Below, piece by piece: positions 46,190 through 57,780 of a stretch of 64,000 nucleotides of DNA. The stretch's first letter is position 1; every line of letters starts with the position of its first letter. Origin of the DNA: Atherix ibis (taxonomy: Eukaryota > Arthropoda > Insecta > Diptera > Athericidae); assembly GCA_958298945.1 (NCBI GenBank), contig OY282610.1, positions 40,865,667 through 40,929,666 on the forward strand, read 5' to 3'. The notes below the pieces were generated by a model. That model searched no databases and was not told the DNA's origin. It saw nothing but the letters and a program-made list of their open reading frames with translations. The position numbers and the translations under genes were made by a program.

Positions 46190-47985
46190 TTAGCGTCCTT
46201 TTGAAAGGACGCTAAAAATACCTCTTTCATATAAAGCTGTAAATTTTGTCTCAGCAAAAAAATTATAATTTTTCACTTCGGAAAACAAACAAAATAAAAA
46301 TACCCTCTCTGTGCAAAAACAATTAAAATTTTTTTTTTGAACAAATATTAAAAAATTATCATTCCAAAAAAAATATATATAAATTTTCTCACAGAAAAAT
46401 TGAACTAAAATATATTCCGTGCCCAAAAACAACAAAACAAAAATGCAGTATGCGAAAAAAATTAAAATTTTCTCTTCAAAAATAACAAAAATCCTTTTCC
46501 GTAAACAGTATAAATTTTCACTCAAAAAAGTTAAATTTTAAACTTCCCCGCCTCAAAAAAAAAAAAAAAAAAAAACAAAAAAATCTCTCTCCGAAGGAAA
46601 TTAAAATTTCCTCTGAAAAAAATCCTATCGTGCAAAAAATTGTAAATTTCGTTTCAGAAAAAAATTTGAATTCTGCTCGCTCAAAACAAAAATCAAAATA
46701 AAGATCACCTTTTCAAAAAATTAAAATTTCCCTTTTGAAAAAAAAACACTAAAAATTCCTACGCTGTAAAAAGTGTAAATTTCCTAACGGAAAAAAAACT
46801 AAAATATATTCCGCGCCCAAAAATAACAAAATAAAAATGCAGTATGCGAAAAAAATTAAAATTTCCTCTTCAAAAATAACAAAAATCCTTTTCCGTAAAC
46901 AGTATAAATTTTCATTCAAAAAAGTTAAATTCTAATATTTCCCGCCTGAAAAAAAAACTAAATAAAAATACTGTCTCCGAAGGAAATAAAAATGTCCTCT
47001 GAAAAAAATCCGATCTTGCATAAAATTGTAAATTTCCTTTCAGAAAAAAAATTTGAATTCTGCTCGCTCAAAACAAAAATCAAAATAAAGATCACCTATT
47101 CAAAAAATTAAAATTTCCCTTTTGAAAAAAAAAACACTAAAAATTCCTACCCTGTAAAAAGTGTAAATTTTCTCGCAGGAAAAAAAACTAAAATATATTC
47201 CGCGCCCAAAAATAACAAAACAAAAATGCAGTATGCGAAAAAAATTAAAATTTCCTCTTCAAAAATAACAAAAATCCTTTTCCGTTAACAGTATAAATTT
47301 TCACTCAAAAAAGTTAAATTCTAATCTTTCCCGCCTGAAAAAAAAAAACAAAATAAAAATACTGTCTCCGAAGGAAATTAAAATTTCCTCTGAAAAAACT
47401 CCTATCCTGCATAAAATTGTAAATTTCCTTTCAGAAAAAAAAATTTGAATTCTGCTCGCTCAAAACAAAAATCAAAATAAAGATCACCTTTTCAAAAAAT
47501 TAAAATTTCCCTTTTGAAAAAAAAACACTAAAAATTCCTACCCTGCAAAAAGTGTAAATTTCCTCACAGAAAAATAAAACTAAAATATATTCCGCGGCCA
47601 AAAATAACAAAACAAAAATGCAGTATCCGAAAAAAATTAAAATTTCCTCTTCAAAAATAACAAAAATCCTTATCCGTAAACAATATAAATTTTCACTCAA
47701 AAAAGTTAAATTCTAATCTTTCCCGCCTGAAAAAAAAAAAACAAAATAAAAATACTGTCTCCGAAGGAAATTAAAATTTCCTCTGAAAAAAATCCTATCC
47801 TGCATAAAATTGTAAATTTCCTTTCAGAAAAAAAAATTTGAATTCTGCTCGCTCAAAACAAAAATCAAAATAAAGATCACCTTTTCAAAAAATTAAAATT
47901 TCCCTTTTGAAAAAAAAAAACACTAAAAATTCCTACCCTGCAAAAAGTGTAAATTTCCTCACAGAAAAATAAAACTAAAAACAAA
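46190..47985. repeat. AT-rich tandem array, unit about 390 bp
   Basis: The landmark ACTAAAATATATTCCG recurs near 46411, 46805, 47194 and 47586, spacings 389-394 bp. Other landmarks (CCGAAGGAAAT, GAATTCTGCTCGCTCAAAAC, CCTTTTCCGTAAACAGTATA) keep the same phase. Within each unit several related ~35 bp segments of the form 'CCTGCA.AAA.TGTAAATTTCC..TCAGAAAA' occur, so the unit is itself built from an older short repeat. Copies are highly similar. Open frames on the minus strand are repeated copies of the same meaningless frame. Confidence 0.93.
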
Positions 47986-49075
47986 AGTGAATGAAAATTA
48001 AAAATTAATATTCTGTAAAATGTGTAAATTTTATCTCTGATAAAGTAAAACTAAAAAATTTTGTTTCATAAAAATTCCCTTATCAAAAAATTAAACTTCC
48101 CTAACCAAAATAATAAACCAAAAATTATCTACCCGAAAAAAAAAAACAAATCACATAAAAATCCAACAAACTATTTTAGGGTAATTTTCATTTTATCCAA
48201 TTATTTATGGTACTTAAAAATTATGTTATTTTCACCCCTAAAATTTCGGGAAACTTAACAATATTAAGGTAACTCTTAAAGAGAAATTTATATTTTGTAC
48301 TAAGAATTATTTATATTGAGATAATTTTCTTTTCTTTGGCCGAATTTGCTAACAAAAATATTTATATAAAAAAATACAAAAAAAACCTATTCAGAAAAAT
48401 TTATCTAAAATGCGCCCAGCAAAACAAAAAAATGTTTTTAAAAAATTATATCTTTTTTAACGCAGTTTAATTTGTTATTAATTTCAAATGATTTTAAATT
48501 GGCATTTCGTATATAGTCAAGTACTATAATTATTACAATAACAATAATAACATTAATAATAGCATAAAAAATTAAAAAAAAAACTATTACTAGAAAAGAG
48601 AGGAATATTTTTAAATATTATTATAATAATTATTATTTAATTACTTTTAATTATTACTAAACTCCAAATAGTAATAATTAAAAGTAATTAAATAATAAAA
48701 TATATTTTCGATTAGAATTTTTTTCAAAAAACTCTCAAGGACCCCACCACGATCTTATCGCGCTGATAAAGTGAGTCTCTTTCTTGGCACCAAAAGAATT
48801 TCGAAAAAATTAAATTTTTGAATATTTTTTTTTTAATTAAATTAGTTGTTTTGAAATATTTTTTTGTAAATATGCGAAAAAATTATTATTTAATAGACGG
48901 AAAATTTTGATATGTTTTTTTTTTTTTTGTTTTGTGAGGTTACTTTCGTCGATGGAGTTTAATTTTCCTATCGAAACCGTTGAGATTCCAAACGAAATGT
49001 TTTCGAATTGCCGTCGGTATTTAGAGACCGGAACATATCCTCTCGCCCAGCATGCTTTTCGGCAGAGCCCCACTT
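47986..49075. other. AT-rich spacer with a perfect palindrome
   Basis: No gene was seen. Apart from the palindrome at 48630-48698 (listed separately) and a short GC-richer patch at about 48.73-48.80 kb, the sequence is simple and AT-rich. Confidence 0.45.
48630..48698. repeat. Perfect 30-bp palindrome with 9-nt spacer
   Basis: The left arm 48630-48659 (containing TTAATTACTTTTAATTATTA) is the exact reverse complement of the right arm 48669-48698. The arms are AT-only except for two C/G positions. Confidence 0.9.
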
Positions 49076-49745
49076 GATTAGAAGAACTTTGCCAACAAAC
49101 TGATGCGCTCTTGCCGCTGCTGCCACAGAAAATGTGCTAAACAGTGTGCGTAACATTGAAGCTGAATATAACTGCTAGTAGGCGGTATCAACAAACGGAA
49201 TCCCACCGCAGATGTATTGCTACCTCGCTCAGATGCGCAGTGTTAAGGCGGTATCGATGCTCGAGCTGTACTGCTTTGCCAAAACGACAAGCACGCACAC
49301 ACCAGAACGTAACAGATGCAGGCACTACTGTGTGCGACCAAACGAGAGGCCAGAGAACAAAATGGATGGCAAAGCAACTGCCGTCGCGTCGTGTCGGCAA
49401 TTGATGTGCTCAAAAGAAGGTTGAAGATTGCGGTGCGCGGCTGTGTACGTGCGAATGCAACGCTCTATCGCCGCCTGCCGTTCGAACGGAAGTGAACGCC
49501 CCGTGGCCAATCGGATGTGATATATGAAATTATGATATCGGCGAAAGTGCGTCGCGTCGGCAGATCTCTGCACTGGGGAAATAGTGTTTATGGCGAAGTG
49601 GTGCCTATTCCTATCGTTTTTCGTCTGCAGGCAACCGAGCAGAGAAAATATCTTCTTCCATTTACAACTTCGGCCAAAGTAATCTGCCAACAACACGACA
49701 AAAAACGTCCTTTTTCGCGGAATTCCGAATCTTTACTATCAGCTC
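49076..49745. promoter_or_regulatory. Second GC-rich island upstream of ey
   Basis: This island is about 0.67 kb, balanced in composition and CpG-rich, in AT-rich surroundings. It contains TGCCGTCGCGTCGTGTCGGC at 49379-49398 and TGCGTCGCGTCGGCA at 49548-49562. Both are variants of the motif at 41126-41140. Open frames on both strands show no domain. It may be a 5' exon/promoter of ey or of an unseen divergent gene. A possible minus-strand weak donor, GCGAG|GTAGCA, lies near 49230. Confidence 0.4.
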
Positions 49746-51573
49746 CCAGAATGTTTTTCTTCTTTTTTGTTGTTGTTGATTTTATTGTGGATTTATTTTA
49801 TTTTTATCCTTTTTTAGTTTTTTAATGCTCTTCAAAATTGTCGAAAGGCTATCATCATCGCAGTTGCCAACTGAACGTAACATTTTTCCGCTCAAGACTT
49901 CGACGTTGACGTTGAAAGTCACTTTTTCCTTTTCGCTTTTTTCATAAATTTTTTCCTGAATTTTTTTCTTTTTCTTGGACATTTTTTAGGTCCAGATGAA
50001 TCCTTTCTGTTTACTTCCATTATTATGGTTTGACAAGAAGGATTTCTTATAGAAGTTGATAGAAATATTTTGAAAATTTTCCTTTTTATTTTCTTTTAAC
50101 GAAATTTTTATCGTTTTCGTTACAAGAATTATATTTGCGAGGTAAATTTCAAAGGGGAATCATTTGATTTAATTTAAATAAATTTGATTTTCTTAAAAAC
50201 GAATTTCCAGGATCGAGAATTTCTTAGAATTTGTTAGAAGAGTTTTTTTTTTATATAAGAAAAAGAGAATTATGTTAAGTAAATATATTATTTGGTTGCT
50301 TTGGATATTTGCTAAGAAACATGAATAAATTTTCACTTTTTTTTTTTTTTAGAAAATCTTTAGAACTTTCTCATATGGAATTCAACCATTTTATTATTTT
50401 TAGAATTCGCAGTAATGATAATATTCATTCTTGTTTTTGTGACCTACTACTTCTTCCCTGAAATCACAAGCTGATTCTTTAAACACGAGGAGTTAGTATC
50501 TTTAACTTGGGAAATCTCGTTGCCATTGCCTTTTTCAAGCGTCTATGTATGTTTTCGGAAAAAGAAAGTGAGGACAATGATCTAACAAGAGGATTTTTTA
50601 TAATGATTACCAGACAATTCACGAATGAAAGGAACATTTAGATCGCAATGGATCGTACTAAAATAGGGCGATTGACAATTGTTCGAAGGATTTTCAATTA
50701 AACACATTGGATTCTACGGAAATCTCAAAGCATTGGTTGTCCACCAAAATTCCATTCCATATGTCTATATGGGTCTTATTACTAGAATTGTAAATTAATA
50801 TTTATGTCTCAACTATCAGTTTCGATAGTTTGTCAAAAAGTTTTTTCAGTTTTATGTCTGTTTTCCATTCCATGTCAAGCGTTGTTCAATGTACATTCCT
50901 AATTGTTTCTTGGTAAAAGAGTAAAAGTAGCATGAACACTTTTTTTTTATCGATTGGATTTATTCTTCATTTGCTAGACCAGTTTTAATATATTGGATTT
51001 GCCATTTTACATTCCTGTTATTTTAAAACTATCAAAAATAAAATATGTTTTATAAAACATTTGCCATTTAATATTATAGATTATTTATGGATTTATAGAG
51101 CTCAAGAAATAATAATATTATAAAATTATTATTTCTTGAGCTCTATAAATCCATAAATAACTATAAAAACTTCATTGTTTCCCATAAAAGTGAGTCATAC
51201 TGTTACCGCCAATTCTGAATGCAATCGCTGTATTAGAACTGATTTTAATTTGCCCTGAAATTTAAGATTTTAATCTGTATTATATGTGGTTTTAGAAAAA
51301 TGAACAATACGCCACACAACATGACAAATTTTAGGCATTCTTAAAAGAAATGTTCTCTTTTTTCGAAATTTGGTAATGCCAATTGGCCTCGAAAATTTTG
51401 CAATTTAATTAAAACTATTATATTTAAAATAAAACATCTCAAACTTAAGTTATCAATTGCGCTAAATAATATGAACAGTAAAGATTTTTTATATTGTTTT
51501 GTTAGTGGAGATTTTTTCTGTAAAATTTTTTTTTTGTAAAAAAAAAGGCAAAAAAATATCATTTTTTATGATA
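49746..51573. other. Intergenic or upstream intron, no gene seen
   Basis: This is mostly AT-rich sequence with the palindrome at 51081-51160 (listed separately). Near 50619 TTCACGAATGAA is a fair match to the Pax6 paired-domain consensus. Minus-strand frame 49782-49982 is Lys-rich and unremarkable. Confidence 0.4.
51081..51160. repeat. Perfect 36-bp palindrome with 8-nt spacer
   Basis: The left arm 51081-51116 (containing TATAGAGCTCAAGAAATAAT) and right arm 51125-51160 are exact reverse complements. The similarity continues outward through TATAG/CTATA after a one-base interruption. Confidence 0.93.
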
Positions 51574-52396
51574 CGAAAACAGTCTGATAAGTCAGTGATA
51601 AATATAAAATATGTAGCTGATATTAGTAGAGGAATATTTTTTTTTTATCATTTGGCATTCTTCAAAAAATATCATATAAAATTTTATAAACATTTGTTTA
51701 TTAGTTTAGTTTTGATAGCCATTGAAAAAAAGTTTTTTTTTTTTTAAAAATTGAAAAAAAGTAAAAAGCAGTATTTTTTGTGTTAAAAAAAAAACAATAT
51801 TTTAAACCAAAACCAAGTTTGAAAAGTATTATAGAGACTTTTTACCATCGTATCGAACGATTCAAAAGTGGTTTATTAAATTCCATTGTGGTCATACGAG
51901 CACAAATGTTCTCAAATACCTGACCAAAAACGTGTTCGCCTAAGGATTTTAATAGAGTGTTTGGACATATTTAGATTCACCACCATTTTATATTCGAAAC
52001 CGAAATTCAGTCAAAAGAATAGACTTCCAGTACCAAACATGCACAAAAGAAGCGAAAGACGATTTCAACGATGCATATGGTAAAATTTTCATTGACTATT
52101 TTGAAAAAGATAAAACTATAATAGAACAGTATTATACAAGATTATTAGATCAGTTGAATAATAAATTCAAGACGAAACGATCACATTTGGCAAATAAAAA
52201 AGTTGAAGAAAATGCTTGGTTGCGATTTATTGCAAAGTGTTATAAATCGTACTAAAGATATGGCATTAAGAAGTCGGAATATCATTGAACAAAGTATATA
52301 TAACAATAAGAACACTATTTTAAAAAATTAATCAATTTTTGTTAAATAAATGAATTTTTCTATTTCTCATATCACTGACTTATCAGACTGCACCCG
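51574..52396 (+). mobile_element. Internally deleted mariner element (copy D)
   Basis: TA duplications at 51572-51573 and 52397-52398 flank 27-bp inverted repeats ending in CAGTCTGATAAGTCAGTGATA. The repeats are identical except at four bases near the tips. The element is 823 bp. Near 52085-52200 a plus-strand frame reads IDYFEKDKTIIEQYYTRLLD then QLNNKFKTKRSHLANKK. This matches the region of mariner transposases between the first and second catalytic Asp (IDYLEKGKTI...). No catalytic motif remains readable. Its terminal repeats place it in a subfamily distinct from the other mariners in the window. Confidence 0.85.
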
Positions 52397-55300
52397 TAAT
52401 TCATTACTAGTTATTTATTTTAATTTGTATTACTATTTAATAATTATATTAATCGATTCTAGTGATAAGAATTTTATTCAAATTTCAATGCAGAATATTA
52501 GGAAATGTTAGTTTTAAGGAAGCCAGTTTACCTTTTACAGGATAAGAAAGTCCTTCGTACGAATATGAGTACCAAGGACGGGTAATTTGCTTAACGTTTA
52601 TTTTTGTTTTTGCAAATCGATTTCGTAATCAGAAATTGAATACACCACAAAGAAAGGGAACATAAAAAAATTGGGCACATGGGAAAGCATATTGGATATA
52701 TGAGAAGATGGTGTATTGTGCGCCAACCAATAACTGCCATAAATATGCCTTCGTATGCGAAGAGAACCATAGACTATGGGACAAAATACGCGCTAGTGGT
52801 CGACTCCTGTTGGTCGCATGCGTTCATGATTTATTATTGTTATAGACTATGGGGGTATGATGATGTAAGACAGAATAAAATTCATCTCCACTCCCCCACC
52901 CCCCCATTTCAGCTAATGTTAGAGCCATGTCCAACCCAATTCTTTCTTTACGATAAAGGGGAGACCGACAACAGTCACTTGTCTTATGTGCAATTTTTTT
53001 GTTGGAATAATTCTTTCCGATAAAGGGTAAGATTTAGAAATAACGAAAAAAAAAATACCAAATTCAAAGAAAAGAAAAAAAAGAAGAGTAACCAGAAGAG
53101 GGAGGGTACGTTAAAAAAATGTAAAATGAAATTGTGAATATTAGTACGAAAAGGCTCCAAAACGATAACTGAAAATGAGGTGGTAGGTACTCGTATACTT
53201 GGTAAGGAGCTAAGCTGAGAATATTTCTTAGAACGATGTTGTGCGGGTAAAATGGAGAGCAGGGGTTGAGGATTGTAAGGAAGCATCGTGTATACCATAT
53301 ATAAAAAGAGGGAGAGCTAAAAATTTCAGAAATATTATTCAAGCCTTATCGGGATCAAATAACAACGAAACTGACTTGGAAAAGCTACCACCACCATCTC
53401 CTTGGCGCACAACACTAACAATTTTATGGTTATTTCCGATAAAATAATGTCACCGCAAATCTAACCGCAACAACATGGGGTGAATACGACTATATGCCAA
53501 AATGTTTGATGTAAGTTAAAATTTATTAATTTCCATACGATTTACATTATTTTACTATGTCGTTTTTTTTTTGTTTTGGTGTTATTTTTTTTGTCTCCAT
53601 TTTATTCAATATTTACGAATATTTTAACATTTGCGATTATGTATGAACGGCAGAGGGTACGAGTACATTAACCGAATAAGTGGGGGTGCCAGAAGTACTC
53701 AAGCTATTATCGAAATTTTTATTTTTTTGATTTTACTATATTTTTTTTAAAATTTGATTTTTAAATATTAAATCAGAAATTTTGGATTTGATTTTTTTTG
53801 TTGGTATTTCACCATACACATAGACGCTATGAGAATGATTTCATTTCTTTTCTCAATTGTTTAAAGAGCAGATAAGAATTTACCAAATATTAAGGATTAT
53901 TTATTAAAATTACTTACGCAATAAAATAGAAATTAAAACTATTTTTATATTGTAAAATTGTGAATTCATTTCAATTCGTCAGATGGAAGAAGGATAGTAT
54001 AAAAGAATCGAATTAATTTCAATTTTGTAATGATAATAAAATTCAACTACTTTTAAGAATTTATAGAATTTTTCTTCCAATAGAAAAAGGATAGTAACTA
54101 ACTTTTATTTAGTATTATTTTTCTTAAAACATATCGAAGAATAATTATATTCTTATCGATGTAAAGGAAAGGATCCATACTAAATTTAATTAAGTCGAAA
54201 CGTCTTTGTGCCAAAATCTCCTTTTAAGTTTCAGTTACAATGCTGCCTTTAAGAGGTTGACGGGTTTCCTAAAAAAAAAATAAAAAAAAAACTCTTCTTA
54301 ATTTAAAAATTTCTTTGATGATTTAAAAAACAAATTCACTCATAGTGACTGATCATATTGTTTTTATGATAGTTTTTTATTAAGAAATTTAGAAGATATG
54401 TTAAAAAACTGAAGCGATGAATTTTTAACGAATACTCATAACTGGCATTATAACCGGAAGTTCAGTCTAAGTAATTTTGATTTTTTTACTATCATTCAGT
54501 TTTGTATCCTTAAAACTTTTGCTAGAGGAAGAGTGTCTACACTGGACATATTTCTTTTTAATGGCACCTTAGAGAATAAACATAGAAAAATTATTATAGA
54601 ATATTTTAATAATTTAATGACGTATTATTTATGAAATTATGGTAATTAATCAATTACATATTGACGCATAGAAATTTTCGTTAAAAATCCGTTTGGAATA
54701 AATTTGCCATTAAATTGTTCCATTTATTATCTATTTAATAGTTTTGAAGAATATGATACAGTATTTGATAGAACTAAGAACCTGAATCTCAACATATAAT
54801 ATTTCTGCGGTGCGTGAAAGAGTAGCTGGAAGTCAGGGAACCTCTAAAGTGTCCATTCACAATTCAAAGATTTTTCCCAAACCGTTATGTGGATTATTTG
54901 GCATAAAAATTTACATTAATACCTCAATAAAGCTCAGGTGATATTGAAAATTTAGTATCGGGATCATATGTGCTCCTGGCAATAGAGCAAAATGTTCTGG
55001 ACTCTATAGACAAGATTCTGTCTTTTAGAGAAAGTCGATATTTAGTGACCCAGCAGTACATTTTGACTTAAGCAACTTCATTAATAAACAAAATAACCAC
55101 ATCTGGAGATATAAAAATTCATAGCCAATTAAGGATAATCTTTATAGCCTATGAGAGTGACTTTGTAGAGAGGTCTTTGGACAGGAAGTATTACTTCTGA
55201 TCCCCGAGCTATTTGGATGGGAAATATCCTGTCCGGAAAATCTGCAGTGGCTCCATTTATGACCCCACTCGACTTTGGTGAAGCTACAGCATTTGCCAGC

Positions 55301-55440
55301 ATACTTAAAACATGCTGGGGTGTGACGAGTTGGAAAATAGCGGTGCGTAGCAGAGACCTCTGGAGATTTTGGATTCAGCAGGCCTAGACCTGCCGTTGAT
55401 GACGATTATCGTGAGGTGATCTTGATGCCTTTTCTACATA
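52397..55440. other. Upstream region with mixed composition, no confident gene
   Basis: A GC-richer portion at 52.64-53.46 kb includes a C-rich run (52889-52906) and a plus-strand frame (53241-53447) ending ...SPWRTTLTILWLFPIK, preceded by an acceptor-like AATTTCAG. I cannot assign it. Another GC-richer stretch at 54.93-55.43 kb could be a retroelement remnant but gave no readable domain. The rest is AT-rich. Confidence 0.4.
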
Positions 55441-56376
55441 CGAGGTCTCTTCAAAAAGTATCGCGAATTTTGAATTTCCGCGGGTTACGTATATTCGATT
55501 TTCGATTTTTTTTGTGGCGTTATGTTGGTACTCATGTCTCTCACTTATGCCGACAAGTTCGGCCATTTTGAATTTTCAGTTAATTTTTGACAGTTGTTTT
55601 GTTTGCACGTGTTTTGGCTCGTTCGACCAAAAACAGCATCGCATTAACATCGCTAAGAAGCTGTTGGCTTCTGTCCGTGACTACCCAAATTTGCTCCAGA
55701 GGGTCATAACTGATGACGAATCATGGGTTTATGGTTATGACGTGGAAACGAAAGCTCAATTATCCAAATGGAAGCTGCAGCACGAGCCAAGACCGAAAAC
55801 CAACGCTCCAAGTTCGGTCGAATGTAAAGGTTTTGCTGACAGTTTTCTTCGATTGCAGGGGCGTGGTGCCATATGAGTTCTTTCCACAGGGTAGAACGGT
55901 CAATAAGGAATATTACCTGCAAGTAATGCGCAAGGTGCGCGAAGCAATCCGCCACAAACGCGCGGATTTGTGGAAGAACAAAAATTGGCTTTTGTACCAT
56001 GATAACGCCCCTCCTTATGCATCGTGTCTTGTGTGCGAATTTTTGGCCAAAAACAACACACTAATAATACCACAGCTACCGTATTCACCAGATTTGGCTC
56101 CCTGTGATTTTTTCTTGTGTCCCGAAACTGAAGAACCTCATAAAAGGACGACGCTACGCTACGATTGAGGAAATAAAGGCGGCATCAAACGAGGTGCTGA
56201 ACAAGATCACAAAAAATGATTTTTTGAAGTGCTTCGAGGATTGGGAAAAACGTTGGCACAAGTGTATAATATCTGGCGGGGATTACTTTGAAGGAGACCA
56301 AATAGATATTCATGAATAAATAAATAATTTTTGAAAAAAAAACACAAAATTCGCGATACTTTTTGAACAGACCTCG
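55441..56376 (+). mobile_element. Internally deleted mariner element (copy C)
   Basis: TA duplications at 55439-55440 and 56377-56378 flank inverted ends CGAGGTCTCTTCAAAAAGTA and CGAGGTCTGTTCAAAAAGTA. The element is 936 bp and belongs to the same family as copies A and B. The 5' untranslated leader is intact to about 55620. It then jumps directly to DQKQHRINIAKKLLASVRD, so about 330 bp encoding the DNA-binding half have been deleted. The breakpoint differs from copy A. The carboxy-terminal two thirds are well preserved. Confidence 0.95.
55620..56319 (+). pseudogene. Mariner transposase remnant of copy C
   Basis: Frames give DQKQHRINIAKKLLASVRDY, NLLQRVITDDESWVYGYDVE, VLLTVFFDCRGVVPYEF, FPQGRTVNKEYYLQVMRKVR, NKNWLLYHDNAPPYASCLVC, YSPDLAPCDFFL and then in another frame KLKNLIKGRRYATIEEIKAA to DYFEGDQIDIHE and TAA at 56317-56319. 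First Asp (DDESW), second Asp (YHDNA) and third Asp (PCDFF, 34 residues later) are all present. The TGDE motif reads TDDE. Two frame changes and the missing DNA-binding domain prevent function. Confidence 0.9.
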
Positions 56377-57780
56377 TAGATTAGTAGTGTTTATATCATA
56401 TTCACATTTTGTTAATTCTTTTTTTATATTTAATAGTAACGTAGCTTATAGTTATTTAATATCCCAAAAAAAAGGAGAATGAAAGGATTCTTAAGAGGTC
56501 CTTGTAACCTTAACTGTTAGTGTAAATGCCAAATTAGACAATCGCAAAATGTATCGAGCTATATCCTCACTAATCCTGTTGAAGTCATCAACAAGAGTAT
56601 GGATGATTTTTTTAATAAGGACTAAAAATATAATTTTATAATATTTCTTTACAGATCAAAAGGATTAGTTGGCATTTGCCAGTATAAAAATAAAAATCTA
56701 TTAAAATTTCAAACTCTTTATAAAGATAATAACTATTTGTGGGGAAGAATAAGAAAATATAGAGTGACAAAAAAAAATTTAAAGTAAAATAAAACTGACG
56801 TAAAACATAAACTGAAAAGGACACTGATTCCATCAAGTATAATAGTTGAAACTTCAGTACAAATGATTTTTGAAAATGCTACTTTGGAATTTATAAACGC
56901 ATGGTCGGATATTGTGTCATTCCGACTATCGAAGATTATTCCAAACGGACACCCGACAACAATTTGTTGAGTTGGTCGATGGCATCTTCCATTGAAGTGT
57001 GCAGCACGTTGACACTTTTCGAGTTTGTTTTGCACCTTTTATAGTCCTTATATACGATTTTCTTTCTTCTCGCCATAATTGATGATAGGATCATTGATCC
57101 TGCTGCCATTTATCCATACAATATAAATTGATGTACACTTCATATTTTCAACCCTAATCTTTCCATTATATCCGAATATCAATAGTTCAGTTAATAAATA
57201 TTACGGAGAATAGAAGACGTTTTGTGGTATTCGTACTTACATTATGAGGATTTCTTAGAAAAGTGTCACTATCAATTTTAAATCTTTTCTGGTATTAAGA
57301 ATTTTATAAATTAACAATATTTTTTAATGTTTTATTATTTGCTTACAGGTGATAGTAGTTACTTTTATAAATAAAAATATAATGGACATATGGACATATT
57401 GGCTGTTTGAAAAAATAAAAAGGTCCTTTAGGCAGGTGATGATAAAAAACTTAGCAAATTAACAATTTAAGAATATTTACTTAACAATAAATATTATTTC
57501 AAAATAAAAGTTCTTCAATTTTTTCTTTAACTAACGATGTATTACTAGAAAATCTTTTAAAGGACTTTTAAATGAAAATTATTGACAAACAAAAAATTAA
57601 AAAATCACCAAAACATAAAAAAAGGAGATCAGAAAATTGAAATGTCCGCAAAAAAGATGTTGCAGAGCTAAAAGAGGTCCCAAGAGAAAAGCAGAGAGTA
57701 AAAGATATCTCAAATACCATGAGACTAGTGAGAAGAAGTTTTTTTAACATTTCGAAAGATTTCCTAATAAAAATATTATC
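56377..57780. other. AT-rich upstream region, no gene seen
   Basis: This is AT-rich sequence. A minus-strand frame of 100 codons (56733-57035) has a GC-richer start, 56.83-57.06 kb, but no recognisable domain. No arrays. Confidence 0.4.

Noticed and set aside
46190..47700. Repeated minus-strand frames starting MSENLYCLR
   Set aside because: They are copies of the same frame in successive tandem-repeat units with Phe/Ile-rich nonsense; no protein function is indicated.
49144..49825. Open frames of 70-123 codons on both strands of the second GC-rich island
   Set aside because: Same composition effect; Arg/Cys/Thr-rich translations without recognisable features.
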